From Sphaerotilus microaerophilus (GTDB lineage: Bacteria > Pseudomonadota > Gammaproteobacteria > Burkholderiales > Burkholderiaceae_C): a DNA stretch of 64,000 nt. Made by a program: the position numbers and the translations under genes. This document shows positions 16,114 through 24,393 of this stretch, one piece after another (the stretch's first letter is position 1; every line of letters starts with the position of its first letter). The notes under the pieces were generated by a model that saw only the letters and a list, made by a program, of their open reading frames with translations, searched no databases and was not told where the DNA came from. The DNA lies in assembly GCF_023734135.1 (NCBI RefSeq), contig NZ_AP025730.1:5394001-5458000 (forward strand), read 5' to 3'.

Positions 16114-17181
16114 ATGTTGACGACGAGTCCACGCGGGGATCAGAAGGCCTTGGCAGGTGTGGCGGGCAGGCCGCTGCGGCCTGTGAGGGCAGCGGCGCTG
16201 CCACCCCTGCGTGCCACGCGGCTGCTGGATCAGGTGCGCGAGCGGGTGCGGGGCTTGCACTACAGCCTGCGCACCGAAGAGGCCTATGTGTTCTGGTGCC
16301 GTGCCTTCGTGCGTTTTCATGGCCTGCGGCACCCGGCCGAGATGGGCGGGCCCGAGGTCGAGGCCTTCTTGACGCATCTTGCGGCAGAGCGTCGATTGTC
16401 GGTGTCGAGCCATCGGCAGGCGCTGTCGGCATTGCTGTTTCTCTACGGCAAGGTGCTGGGCCAGCAGCTGCCGTGGATGGACGAGATCGGGCGGCCGGTG
16501 CCCAAGCGGCGCTTGCCCGTCGTCCTGTCCACACAGGAGGTGGCCGCGGTGCTCGCGGGCATGGAGGGGGTGTATGGCCTGCTGGCACGCCTGCTCTATG
16601 GGACTGGGCTGCGCATCGAGGAGGCACTTCAGTTGCGGGTCAAGGACCTGGACTTCGCGAACCAGGCCATCTTCGTGCGCTCCGGCAAGGGCGGCAAGGA
16701 CCGTGTCGTGATGCTGCCGCGCAGCCTGACATCGGAACTCAGGCAGCATGTCGCACAGGAAGCCCGTGCGCTCTGGTCAGCCGATGCAGCCGCAGGGCAC
16801 GCTGGCGTTCAGTTACCGGACGCACTGGAGCGCAAGTACCCCCGCGCCGGCGTGAGCTGGGCCTGGTTCTGGGTGTTTGCGCAGCAGCGCCTGTCGACCG
16901 ATCCGCGCAGCGGGGTGATCCGCCGCCATCACCTGTATCCGGAGACCTTCCAGCGAGCCTTCAAGCGCGCCGTGCAGGCCGCCGGCATCACCAAACCGGC
17001 CACGCCGCACACATTGCGGCATTGTTTTGCCACGCACCTGCTGCAGTCGGGCTCGGACATCCGCACCGTGCAGGAACTGCTTGGCCACGCGGATGTGGCC
17101 ACGACCATGATCTACACCCACGTGCTGAAGGTCGGCGGCATGGGGGCGCGCAGCCCGCTGGATGCGCTGTTACCAGCCTGA
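16114..17181 (+). CDS. intI: Integron integrase IntI (tyrosine recombinase)
   Basis: A 355-residue tyrosine recombinase that inserts and excises cassettes at attI and attC. Catalytic residues are all visible: Arg167 (GTGLRIEEA), Lys192 (GKGGKDRVV), His299 and Arg302 ([11 protein letters not shown]), His325 (LLGHADV) and Tyr334 (TMIYTHVL). The extra IntI-specific patch, needed for folded single-strand attC recognition, lies near residues 238-282 ([18 protein letters not shown] ... RRHHLYPE). The ATG at 16114 has AAGGGG 8 bases upstream; an in-frame extension to 16000 would cross the LexA box and is rejected. The N-terminal 30 residues are longer than in many IntI proteins. It appears intact and functional. 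Confidence 0.95.
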   Translation: MLTTSPRGDQKALAGVAGRPLRPVRAAALPPLRATRLLDQVRERVRGLHYSLRTEEAYVFWCRAFVRFHGLRHPAEMGGPEVEAFLTHLAAERRLSVSSHRQALSALLFLYGKVLGQQLPWMDEIGRPVPKRRLPVVLSTQEVAAVLAGMEGVYGLLARLLYGTGLRIEEALQLRVKDLDFANQAIFVRSGKGGKDRVVMLPRSLTSELRQHVAQEARALWSADAAAGHAGVQLPDALERKYPRAGVSWAWFWVFAQQRLSTDPRSGVIRRHHLYPETFQRAFKRAVQAAGITKPATPHTLRHCFATHLLQSGSDIRTVQELLGHADVATTMIYTHVLKVGGMGARSPLDALLPA

Positions 17182-17197
17182 ATGGAGGCATCCCGCC

Positions 17198-17428
17198 ATG
17201 GAACTGGACGCCGAACGCATCGACGACGCCGTGTTGGCATTGCTGCTGCTGGGGCTGCATGGGGGCAACCGCGCCTGGAAGTCCTTCGACTGGGACGCCA
17301 TGAACCGGCTGCATGTCAAGGGGCTGATCTCCAACCCGGTGGGCAATGCGAAGGCGGTGATGTTCACCCCGCAGGGCAAAGAGCAGGCGCAGGCACTGCT
17401 GCAAGTGCTGTTTGGCCGAACAGGCTGA
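17198..17428 (+). CDS. DUF6429-type small protein
   Basis: A 76-residue protein, MELDAERIDDAVLALLLLGLH then GNRAWKSFDWDAMNRLHVKGLI and GNAKAVMFTPQGKEQA. This matches the small conserved DUF6429 pattern, which has no known role and is often found beside mobile genes. GGAGG lies 9 bases upstream of the ATG. It begins 16 bases after intI and may be co-transcribed with it under the LexA box. Confidence 0.75.
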   Translation: MELDAERIDDAVLALLLLGLHGGNRAWKSFDWDAMNRLHVKGLISNPVGNAKAVMFTPQGKEQAQALLQVLFGRTG

Positions 17429-17450
17429 AGGCCGGTCGGCTCCAAAGGCA

Positions 17451-17774
17451 TCAGCGCCGGTAATCCTCTTCCCGCTGGTGGCGGACCGCGCCGACCAGCA
17501 CTCGGTCGCCAATAATTTCGAAGAGGACGACGTAGCCGGTCCCGCCAAAGGGCACGATCAGCTCACGCGAGCGGCCGTTGCCCAACTCCGCCTTGCGGCA
17601 GGTGTATGGCGACCAGGACAGCAGGCGCAGGCCTTCGTGCAGCGCGTCCAGTGCACGTTGCGGAGTGCCCCAGTCCGGTGTGTGGCTGTCGAGTTCGCGC
17701 TCAATGGCAAAGTCTTCCAGCCGCCTCAGGTCGGCCATGGCCTCTGGCGACAGGGTGACCGTGTAGGAGGTCAC
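17451..17774 (-). CDS. RelE/ParE-family toxin
   Basis: A 107-residue type II toxin of the RelE/ParE fold: YTVTLSPEAMADLRRLEDFAIE, then ALDALHEGLRLLSWSPYTCRK and the C-terminal RSRELIVPFGGTGYVVLFEI ... VLVGAVRHQREEDYR, which ends in the usual HxxE/Y segment. RelE-type members cut mRNA on the ribosome and ParE-type members poison gyrase; the sequence alone does not decide. It starts with GTG overlapping the antitoxin stop (GTGA). Downstream partner of the antitoxin gene. Confidence 0.87.
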   Translation of the reverse strand: MTSYTVTLSPEAMADLRRLEDFAIERELDSHTPDWGTPQRALDALHEGLRLLSWSPYTCRKAELGNGRSRELIVPFGGTGYVVLFEIIGDRVLVGAVRHQREEDYRR

Positions 17775-18055
17775 TGGTGGGAGCGCTTGGCGGCCTGACT
17801 GCGGGCTGCGTCGAGACGCCCCTGCAGGTCAGCCATGGCCTCGTCCACCGACAGGCCGCCGCCCTCGCGTTTGCACCGGTCGATGGCCGCCTCGCCGCGG
17901 GCCACGAACTCAGCCTGGTTACGCCGCCACGCTGCGGCTGACACCACGGCTTCTTCGATGAACTGGGTCAGCGACTCTCCTTCGCGGAGAACGGCCTCGA
18001 CTTCAGACCGAACCTCGGGCTTGACACGGATTGGGGGAAAGGTGGCAGAGCGCAT
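17771..18055 (-). CDS. Antitoxin of the RelE/ParE-type pair
   Basis: A 94-residue protein. The N-terminal half (RSATFPPIRVKPEVRSEVEAVLREGESLTQFIEEAVVSA) fits a ribbon-helix-helix DNA-binding domain that represses the operon. The charged C-terminal half should wrap the toxin. The ATG at 18055 was chosen because upstream codons look non-coding. Antitoxin precedes toxin with a four-base overlap, the usual order. The pair sits at the outer edge of the integron region and could stabilise it. Confidence 0.82.
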   Translation of the reverse strand: MRSATFPPIRVKPEVRSEVEAVLREGESLTQFIEEAVVSAAAWRRNQAEFVARGEAAIDRCKREGGGLSVDEAMADLQGRLDAARSQAAKRSHQ

Positions 18056-18146
18056 GGGCTGAATGTATAGCAAACGTGCTACATCCGGATCACAGCAGAC
18101 CACTTCCATGCCCCGCCACCTCAATGGCCGCGTCACACCGCCAGTT

Positions 18147-18641
18147 TCACTTGAAATCCGGCTGCATCACCGTGCGCGGCCGGCCCTTGTCGACCACCAG
18201 GGTGGTGATCATGCGCACGGGCTTGTCGCCGACGTTGACGAACTGGTGCACGGTGCCGCGGGTGTTGCCGAAGGCCTCGCCAGCCTGGACGCGGCGGGGA
18301 TCCTTGCCGAAGGCGCGCAACTCAATCTGGCCGTCAATCACGGTGCCGACGCAGTCGCCGGGGTGGGTATGCGCCGGAGAGGAGGCGCCGGGGGCGATAG
18401 CGACCGAGATCATCACCACCTCTTTTTGCTCGTCACCGGACACGCCGGCGGTGTAGATCGGTTTGGAGTCGAAGCCGGGGCGGCTCACGCCAGCGGCGGG
18501 CACCGGGGTGCCGGAGGCGGCTGGCGCAACTGCCGCAGTGGGGGCTGCGGACTGGGCGCCGACGGAGGCGGCGCAGCCGGCCAGCAGGGCGGCAGCGACG
18601 ACGGCAAGCGTCAGGGAAACGGGATGCGGGAACTGCTTCAT
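18147..18641 (-). CDS. Cupin-domain lipoprotein
   Basis: A 164-residue exported protein. The signal peptide ends in a lipobox, ALLAGCAAS, with the lipidated Cys near residue 22. A low-complexity Ala/Pro linker follows, then a single cupin domain: metal-binding HTHPGDCVGTVIDGQIE and GEAFGNTRGTVHQFVNVGDKPVRM. The ATG at 18641 has GAGGAG 7 bases upstream. It lies 99 bases after nirJ on the same strand and could be the last gene of the nirCF-DL-GH-J unit. Substrate unknown. Confidence 0.83.
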   Translation of the reverse strand: MKQFPHPVSLTLAVVAAALLAGCAASVGAQSAAPTAAVAPAASGTPVPAAGVSRPGFDSKPIYTAGVSGDEQKEVVMISVAIAPGASSPAHTHPGDCVGTVIDGQIELRAFGKDPRRVQAGEAFGNTRGTVHQFVNVGDKPVRMITTLVVDKGRPRTVMQPDFK

Positions 18642-18740
18642 CACCAAACTCCTCATCACGGCACAGGCCGCAGATACAGGTATAGGTGGGCAGTGCGTCA
18701 CGCTCCTTGATCTGGTGCAGGGATCCGGAAGAACAGGGGC

Positions 18741-20000
18741 TCAGCTCGAAACGACCGGGATGTCCTCGATCCGGGCGCTGCGGGCGGACTTGAAGGGGGT
18801 CACGGCCACGCGCTCGGTTGCCCCGGCTGCACGGGCGTCCAGGCCGATCTCGGCGTCGTCCAGGTAGCAGCCCGGGTCTTCGGCCCAGGCGTCGCCGGTG
18901 ACCTGCTGGGCGCGCACGCGGGTGTTGCCGCCGCAGATGGCAACGTGCTGGCACTGTGCGCAGCGCCCGCCCACGGCGCGGGGCTTCTGCTTGAGACCGG
19001 CCATGAGCGGGTCGCTGGTGTCGCTCCAGATGGTCGAGAAGGGCCGCTCGCGCACGCTGCCCAGGCTGTGGTGCCACCACATGGTGTCGGGGTGGACCAC
19101 GCCGAGGTTGTCGATGTTGGCCACGTTGACGCCGCTGGAGTTGCCACCCCAGGCCTGCAGATGCTGGCGCAGGGGTTCGACCCAGCGGGGAAAGCGCTCG
19201 CGCACCCACTGCAGCAGGTAGACGCCGTCGGCATCGTTGTTGCCGGTGACGTACTCACGCGGGCTGCCGGCCTGGGCGTCGCGCCAGGCGGTGTCGAAGA
19301 GCAGGTCCATCGCCCGGCGGGTGGCGATGAAGTGGGCATCGCGGCCGCGGTGGATGTTGCCGCGCCCGGCGTAGTTGAGGTGGGAGAAGTAGAACTTCTC
19401 GGCGCCCTCGTCGTGCATGAGCTGCAGCAGCGCGGGCAGCTCGCCGGCGTTGAGGTCGGTCATGGTGTAGCGCAGGCCGACCTTGACGCCGCGCTCGTGC
19501 AGGTGCCTCACGGCAGCCAGGCTGAGGTCGAAGGCACCTTCGAGCCGGCGGAAGCGGTCGTGCACCGCGCCGATGCCGTCCAGGCTGATGCCGACGTAGT
19601 TGAAGCGCGCGCGCGCCACGCGGTTGGCCATCGGCGCGTCGATCAGCGTGCCATTGGTGGACAGGCCAACGTAGAAGCCCATCACCTTGGCGCGGTCGGC
19701 GATGTCGAACAGGTCCGGGCGCAGCAGCGGCTCGCCGCCGGAGAGGATGAGTACCGGCACGCGGTAGGCACGCAGGTCGTCCATCACGGTGAAGACCTCC
19801 TGCGTGCTGAGCTCGCCGGCGTACTCGTGGTCGGCCGACAGGGCGTAGCAGTGCTTGCAGGTGAGGTTGCAGCGGCGGATCAGGTTCCAGATCACGACCG
19901 GGCCCGGCAGGCCCGCGCCGCGGCGGGCCGGCAGCGCCGGGTAGCTGCCGGTGCGCTCGGCGGTGGCCAGGTCGCGCAGGTACTGAGAAATGCGGAACAT
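18741..20000 (-). CDS. nirJ: NirJ, radical SAM enzyme of heme d1 synthesis
   Basis: A 419-residue radical SAM/SPASM enzyme that replaces propionate side chains with oxo groups on the path to heme d1. The motif CX3CX2C is in RRCNLTCKHCYALSADHEY, followed by LSGGEPLLRPDLF, STNGTLID and VGISLDG. C-terminal cluster cysteines are GRCAQCQHVAICGGNTRVRA and DPGCYLDD. Length and motifs match NirJ. It lies 16 bases after nirGH in a tight minus-strand unit. nirN, its usual partner gene, is on the other side of the integron. Confidence 0.95.
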   Translation of the reverse strand: MFRISQYLRDLATAERTGSYPALPARRGAGLPGPVVIWNLIRRCNLTCKHCYALSADHEYAGELSTQEVFTVMDDLRAYRVPVLILSGGEPLLRPDLFDIADRAKVMGFYVGLSTNGTLIDAPMANRVARARFNYVGISLDGIGAVHDRFRRLEGAFDLSLAAVRHLHERGVKVGLRYTMTDLNAGELPALLQLMHDEGAEKFYFSHLNYAGRGNIHRGRDAHFIATRRAMDLLFDTAWRDAQAGSPREYVTGNNDADGVYLLQWVRERFPRWVEPLRQHLQAWGGNSSGVNVANIDNLGVVHPDTMWWHHSLGSVRERPFSTIWSDTSDPLMAGLKQKPRAVGGRCAQCQHVAICGGNTRVRAQQVTGDAWAEDPGCYLDDAEIGLDARAAGATERVAVTPFKSARSARIEDIPVVSS

Positions 20001-20016
20001 CGTGGGGCTTTCGGAA

Positions 20017-21054
20017 TCAGCCGACGTGGCCCAGCCGAAGCCCTGTCTTCTTCAGGATTTCGCTGGAGTAGAGGATGTCGCTGGCCCTGCAGGCATCGCC
20101 CAGCAGGGTACGCAGCTGCGCGGCCTGCTGCTCGACCTCGGCGCGGCTGCGCCCGTGCAGCATGGCGAAGAGGTTGTACGGCCAGCTGGGCAGGTGGCGC
20201 GGGCGGCGGTAGCAGTGGCTCACGCCGGGCAGCGCGCCGATGCGCTCGCCCAGCGCGTCGATGTGCGCATCGTCCACGTCCCACACCGTCATGCCGTTGG
20301 CGATGTAGCCGAGCCGGTAGTGGTTGGGCACCGCGCCGATGCGGCGGATCAGCCCCTGCGCGAGCATCTCGGCCAGGCGCTCGCGCACCTGCTCGGCACT
20401 CACGCCGAGCACGGCACCGACCGCCTCGTAGGGCCGCGGCACCAGCGGCAGGCCGCCCTGGGTGGCGGCGATCAGTGCGCGGTCGAAGCCGTCCAGCGTG
20501 GCCATGGCCTGGGGTGCCGCGGGCCGGCGCGCCACGGGCGGGGCCGCATCGGGGCGGGCATCCAGCGGGGAGCCCCTCAGCGGCAGGCGCAGCTCGACGA
20601 AGTACTCGCGCTCCTTCGGGAAGGCGAGCACCTCCAGCCCGGTCTCGGCCTGGATGGCGGCCAGCACCGCGTCGGCCTGCGCCAGCGATTCGGTCGCCAC
20701 CACGAACCACATGTTCAGCGCGTGCTCGCGGCGGTAGTTGTGCGCCACCTCGGCGTGGGCGTTGACCTGCGCGACCACGGCGTCCCAGCGCTCGGGCGGC
20801 ACGGCGATGGCGGCCAGCACGAAGCGCCCGCCCGCCCGCTCGATCTGGAACAGCGGCCCGAAGCGCGTCAGCACGCCGCTGGAGAGCAGCTGGCGCAGGC
20901 GGTCGATCAGCGCATCCTCGCGCAGGCCCAGTTCGACGGCCACCTCGGCGAACGGCCGGTCGGACAACGGCAGCTCGCCGTGCAGGCGCTCCAGCAGGCG
21001 CAGATCCATGTCGGCCAGGTGCGCGGTGGTCCGGACCTGTGAGACTTCAGCCAT
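20017..21054 (-). CDS. nirGH: Fused siroheme decarboxylase subunits NirG-NirH
   Basis: A 346-residue fusion of two Lrp/AsnC-like subunits of siroheme decarboxylase, which makes 12,18-didecarboxysiroheme in heme d1 synthesis. The first half (LLERLHGELPLSDRPFAEVAVELGL) and second half (LPLVPRPYEAVGAVLGVSAEQVRERL) each begin with a helix-turn-helix-like segment. Each half has the family motif near its end (AHNYRREHALNMWFVV; HCYRRPRHLPSWPYNLFAMLHG). The C-terminal ILKKTGLRL is NirH-like. The linker is an Ala/Pro-rich stretch near residues 165-185. It overlaps the nirDL stop; an alternative start is 21060. Assignment as GH versus DL rests on the C-terminal signatures. Confidence 0.85.
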   Translation of the reverse strand: MAEVSQVRTTAHLADMDLRLLERLHGELPLSDRPFAEVAVELGLREDALIDRLRQLLSSGVLTRFGPLFQIERAGGRFVLAAIAVPPERWDAVVAQVNAHAEVAHNYRREHALNMWFVVATESLAQADAVLAAIQAETGLEVLAFPKEREYFVELRLPLRGSPLDARPDAAPPVARRPAAPQAMATLDGFDRALIAATQGGLPLVPRPYEAVGAVLGVSAEQVRERLAEMLAQGLIRRIGAVPNHYRLGYIANGMTVWDVDDAHIDALGERIGALPGVSHCYRRPRHLPSWPYNLFAMLHGRSRAEVEQQAAQLRTLLGDACRASDILYSSEILKKTGLRLGHVG

Positions 21055-22054
21055 GTGCATGTGACTCCCCCCGTGTTGGCAGGGTCACCCGGTCGCGGAA
21101 ACGCCGGGCCCCCGTTTGCTTGAAACGCCTGCGTGAGAACAGCACCGAGCGCGGGCAGTCCGCCAGCCCGCAGGGGCCGATCGCCTCGGCCAGCAGCCGC
21201 GCCACCGCCTCGCGGTCACGCCCGTGCACCATGCAGTAGAGGTTGTACGGCCAGCCGCTGGCGCGCTCGCGCCGGTAGGCCAGCGTCACGCCCGGCACGC
21301 GCGCCAGCGCGGCGCCACAGGCATCGACGCGGTCGTCGGGCACGTCGAACACCGTCATCGCATTGGCGCTCCAGCCCAGCTCGTGGTGGCGCACCACGGT
21401 GCCGAAGCGGCTGAGCGTGCCGGCCTGCACCCAGTCGGCCAGCGTGGCGATCAGATCCTCCGGGTGGCGGCCGAGCTGCGCGGCCCAGCGGTCGAAGGGA
21501 TCGCGTTCCAGCGGCAGGCCGGCCTCGGCCAGGGCGGCCAGCGGCCAGTCGGCCTCGGCCACGCGGGGCACCTCGGCGCGGCGCGGCGGGCGGGCACGGG
21601 CCGTGCCATTCAGGTCGAAGCCCAGGTCGATGCGGTAGGGTCGCAGCATGCGCAGGCGTAGCGCGGCCAGGCCGGTGGCCTGCTCCAGGTGGTCCATCGC
21701 CGCGTCGACGGCCGCGCGGTCGGCGCCGGTCATCACGAACCAGAGGTTGTGCAGCCCCTCGCGCTCGTAGTTGTGGTTCACGCCCGGGTGCGCGGAGACG
21801 ATCGCCGCCACCGCCTCCAGCCGCTCCAGCGGTACCGCCATCGCGGCCAGCAGCCCGGCACCGCCGGCACCGGCGGCAAAGACCGCGCCGATGCGGCTCA
21901 GGCTGCCATCGGCCAGCAGGCGGCGGTAGCCCGCCAGCACCACGTCGGGCTCCACCGCGAGCGAGCGGGCGATCACGTCGAAGGGGTCGCGCAGCAGCGG
22001 GAAGTCGTGCTGCCAGGGGTTGAGCAGCGCCAGCCGGAAGCCATCGTGCATCAT
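21047..22054 (-). CDS. nirDL: Fused siroheme decarboxylase subunits NirD-NirL
   Basis: A 335-residue two-domain protein parallel to nirGH. The first domain opens ALLNPWQHDFPLLRDPFDVIARSL and the second GLPLERDPFDRWAAQLGRHPEDL. Motifs HNYEREGLHNLWFVMTG and LAYRRERASGWPYNLYCMVHG mark each substrate pocket. The C-terminal VLFSRRRFKQTGARRF is the NirD/NirL type. It works with NirGH on siroheme. The start follows GAGGCGGGG 9-10 bases upstream; the gene lies 12 bases after nirF. Fused DL is known in some denitrifiers; having both pairs fused is less usual. Confidence 0.87.
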   Translation of the reverse strand: MMHDGFRLALLNPWQHDFPLLRDPFDVIARSLAVEPDVVLAGYRRLLADGSLSRIGAVFAAGAGGAGLLAAMAVPLERLEAVAAIVSAHPGVNHNYEREGLHNLWFVMTGADRAAVDAAMDHLEQATGLAALRLRMLRPYRIDLGFDLNGTARARPPRRAEVPRVAEADWPLAALAEAGLPLERDPFDRWAAQLGRHPEDLIATLADWVQAGTLSRFGTVVRHHELGWSANAMTVFDVPDDRVDACGAALARVPGVTLAYRRERASGWPYNLYCMVHGRDREAVARLLAEAIGPCGLADCPRSVLFSRRRFKQTGARRFRDRVTLPTRGESHAHG

Positions 22055-22066
22055 CACGGCCCCGCC

Positions 22067-23320
22067 TCAGAAGCCCACGCGCGCGGCGCGGGCGGTGAAA
22101 AAGATGCCGCTGGGCGCGTCCAGCGCCAGCTCGCCGACCGGCTCGATGCGCTGGGTGTCGTAGACCGTCACCCGGTTCGCATCGCGCGCGCTGATCCACA
22201 CCGCCTCGCCGCGCGGCGTGAACTCCATGTGCAGCACGGCCTTGCCCGGCTCGATGGTCCGGACCACGCTGCGGCTGGTCGTGTCGATGACCTGCACGCG
22301 GTGGTAGTCGGGCACCGCGAAGTTGACCCAGACCTGGCGGCCGTCCGGCCGCGCGATCACAAACACGGGCTGGCCGGCCACCGGGATGCGGCCCACCTCC
22401 TGCCAGCTCTCGGTGTCCACCACCAGCACCTCGTGGCGGCCGATGGCGGGCAGGTAGGCATGCCGCCCGGCCACGGCCCAGCCGCGCAGGTGCGGCATCT
22501 TGAACACCGGCAGCGGCTGCTGGCCGCGGCCGTAGCCGCCCAGGATGCGCCGCACCCGGGGCTCGGCGGCCCACAGGTCGACCATCGCCAGGCCGTCCTC
22601 GCCGAACAGGCCGGCGATGTAGTGGCGCCCATCGGGCGTGACCAGCGCGTCGTAGGGCTGGCGGCCGATGCCCTCCAGCTTGGTGACCTTCGGCTGGGCG
22701 ACATCGCTCAGGTCGGCGATCCAGATCGCGTCGGCGTCGAACAGGCTGTAGGCGAAACGCCGCCCCGGCAGGTCGACCAGGCCAACCACGCGGGACAACT
22801 GACCAGTGGGCTTGCCGGACTGCTTCACCGGGTCGATGACCGCCGGGAGGTCGGCCACCAGCGCCAGCGTGCGGGCATCGAACACCTTCACGCCGCCGGG
22901 CGTGTAGTTCTGCGCCGCCACCAGCGTGCCGTCGGCCGAGATGGCGCCGCCGATCGAGTTGCCGGCCTGCATCACACGGTGGACGATGCGGCGCTCCAGC
23001 ACATCCACCTTCGTCAGACCGCCGTCGCGGCCGAACACGTAGGCAAAGCGCTGGTCGCGCGAGAACACCACCGAGGCGTGCGAGAGGTCGCCCAGCCCGG
23101 TGACCTTGCCGAGCAGGCTGCGCGAGCTGGTGTTGACGATGGCGAGCGTGCCGGTGGCGCGCTCGATCACCACGCCCAGGTCGCCACTGCCCATCAGGGC
23201 CGGAGCCGCCGACGGTGCGGCCCCGCTCGGCGCCACCGCGGCACAGCCGCTCCAGGCCAGCGGCAGCGCCAGGCCACCCAGCAGGCAGGCGCGCCGGTTC
23301 ATCGTGTTCGTCGCGCTCAT
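22067..23320 (-). CDS. nirF: NirF, heme d1 biosynthesis beta-propeller protein
   Basis: A 417-residue periplasmic protein similar to the d1 propeller of NirS but without a cytochrome domain. The N-terminus has a signal with WSGCAA, a possible lipobox. Repeats such as FSRDQRFAYVFGRDGG, VTPDGRHYIAGLFGEDGLAMVDLWA and MEFTPRGEAVWISARDANRV build the propeller. NirF acts on a late precursor of heme d1. The ATG at 23320 has AGGAGG 7 bases upstream and overlaps the nirC stop as ATGA. It matches NirF in length and order (nirC-nirF-nirD). Confidence 0.93.
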   Translation of the reverse strand: MSATNTMNRRACLLGGLALPLAWSGCAAVAPSGAAPSAAPALMGSGDLGVVIERATGTLAIVNTSSRSLLGKVTGLGDLSHASVVFSRDQRFAYVFGRDGGLTKVDVLERRIVHRVMQAGNSIGGAISADGTLVAAQNYTPGGVKVFDARTLALVADLPAVIDPVKQSGKPTGQLSRVVGLVDLPGRRFAYSLFDADAIWIADLSDVAQPKVTKLEGIGRQPYDALVTPDGRHYIAGLFGEDGLAMVDLWAAEPRVRRILGGYGRGQQPLPVFKMPHLRGWAVAGRHAYLPAIGRHEVLVVDTESWQEVGRIPVAGQPVFVIARPDGRQVWVNFAVPDYHRVQVIDTTSRSVVRTIEPGKAVLHMEFTPRGEAVWISARDANRVTVYDTQRIEPVGELALDAPSGIFFTARAARVGF

Positions 23321-23733
23321 CGCGCACCCTCCTGCGGGAATCCCGCCACCAGCCGCTCGGCAATCCATTGGGCCTCCGGCTCGCTGAGCATCGTGCGCCA
23401 GCCCGGCATCGGCGTGCCCAGGCGGCCCTGGTAGATCGTGATCGCCAGGCCTTCGGTCGACTTGTCGGCCAGCGCCTCGCGCGTCAGCGCCGGGCCCAGG
23501 CCGCCGGTGAGCTGCATGCCGTGGCAGGAGCCGCAGTCCTGGCGGACCATGCGCACCAGCGCCTGCCGGCGCGGCGCAGCCGGCTCCGCGGCCGGTGCTT
23601 CCTGAGCGACCTGAGCGACCGGTACGGCAGCCTCGCCCGCACCGGCGCCCGCCCCCATCAGCAGAGCCAGGGCCACGCCTGCCATCCGAATCGGCCCGGC
23701 CCCTGCGGGTCGGATCCTCCACCTTGCATCCAT
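23317..23733 (-). CDS. nirC: NirC, monoheme cytochrome c
   Basis: A 138-residue periplasmic cytochrome c with a signal peptide (RMAGVALALLMGAGAGAGEA) and one heme motif, DCGSCHGMQLTGGLGPAL. The axial Met is probably in GTPMPGWRTMLS. NirC-type cytochromes can donate electrons to cytochrome cd1 and take part in heme d1 maturation. It is the first gene of the nirC-F-DL-GH-J unit. A perfect FNR-type box lies 139 bases upstream. Confidence 0.88.
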   Translation of the reverse strand: MDARWRIRPAGAGPIRMAGVALALLMGAGAGAGEAAVPVAQVAQEAPAAEPAAPRRQALVRMVRQDCGSCHGMQLTGGLGPALTREALADKSTEGLAITIYQGRLGTPMPGWRTMLSEPEAQWIAERLVAGFPQEGAR

Positions 23734-23871
23734 GTGCTGCCTACTCCGTCATGCCCAGTCGGCGCCCCCGGCTGGCCGGGTGACCGCCCTGTCACGGGCC
23801 GCCCCATCGGGCCGTCCCCGCCGCGGTACATCGCGCTGTGGCCATGATTGGCTGCGGCGCCGGACTTTGCG

Positions 23872-23885
23872 TTGAACTGGTTCAA
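23872..23885. promoter_or_regulatory. FNR/DNR-type box for nirC unit
   Basis: TTGAAC-TG-GTTCAA, a perfect palindrome matching TTGA-N6-TCAA and identical to the box upstream of nirS. It is 139 bases upstream of the nirC start and 253 bases from napD. Confidence 0.78.
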
Positions 23886-24036
23886 GAAAGTGCAGGCTAC
23901 CGCCCCCTCAATAAAGGACGTGCGCGCGTACCGCGCCTGTCGCGCGGCATGCGCGCCCGACGCCGTCCGACGCGGCAAGCGCCCCTGCTTGATCAAGCGC
24001 AACCCCATTGCACCCACTCGACATCCGGTCAAAAAA

Positions 24037-24050
24037 CTGAACCGGTTCAA
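24037..24050. promoter_or_regulatory. FNR/DNR-like box upstream of napD
   Basis: CTGAACCGGTTCAA, one mismatch to TTGA-N6-TCAA but strongly palindromic (GAACCGGTTC). It lies 88 bases upstream of the napD start, a normal activator distance. Confidence 0.6.
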
Positions 24051-24137
24051 GGATTTCGGGGTTTCCCCCACCTAGGCTCCACCAATTCTTCGTGTTTGCC
24101 CCGCTGCGGGCGGACGCAACCCGATCAGGTGCCAGCG

Positions 24138-24392
24138 ATGAACATTTCCAGCCTCGTGGTCGACGCCCGACCCGACTTCCTCGCGCAGGTGCGCCACCAG
24201 CTGGGTGCGATCCCCGGTGTGGACGTGCACGCCGCCACGCCCGAGGGCAAGCTGATCGTCACGCTCGAAGCCGATACCAACGACGCCACCACCGACACCT
24301 TCTCGCGCATCGGCGCGGTCGAAGGCGTGATGTCGGTGGCCATGGTCTATCACCAGTTCGAACCCGACCAGGACCTGAGCCAGGAGCACTGA
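24138..24392 (+). CDS. napD: NapD, chaperone for NapA maturation
   Basis: An 84-residue cytoplasmic protein of the NapD ferredoxin-like fold: [42 protein letters not shown] and [18 protein letters not shown]. NapD binds the twin-arginine signal of NapA and prevents premature export. It is the first gene of the nap unit, with the stop one base before napA. The ATG has an AGGT ribosome site 9 bases upstream. Confidence 0.93.
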   Translation: MNISSLVVDARPDFLAQVRHQLGAIPGVDVHAATPEGKLIVTLEADTNDATTDTFSRIGAVEGVMSVAMVYHQFEPDQDLSQEH

Positions 24393-24393
24393 G

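Larger units (their letters stand above)
11451..17181 (-). mobile_element. Chromosomal integron: intI, attI and three attC-marked cassettes
   Basis: intI (plus strand) is divergent from a cassette array on the minus strand, the standard integron layout. From attI: cassette 1, GyrI-like protein; cassette 2, small reverse-oriented gene; cassette 3, EcoRI-type methyltransferase plus DUF262-HNH, split by an IS; then possibly a terminal cassette with one or two genes (10377-11263) lacking a visible attC. All three attC sites have the same orientation. The array sits inside the nir gene region, between nirJ and nirN. Confidence 0.88.
23734..24137. promoter_or_regulatory. Divergent control region between nirC and napD
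   Basis: A 404-base gap with no convincing gene. It contains a perfect FNR-type box (23872-23885), a near-perfect one (24037-24050) and a 12-base palindrome GCTTGATCAAGC (23987-23998). Promoters for the nir unit (leftward) and the nap unit (rightward) should both lie here. Base composition falls toward the second box, as in a promoter. Confidence 0.75.

Noticed and set aside
23987..23998. GCTTGATCAAGC palindrome between nirC and napD as an FNR box
   Set aside because: The two TTGA/TCAA arms have no spacer, so it does not fit the TTGA-N6-TCAA geometry; it may bind another regulator.
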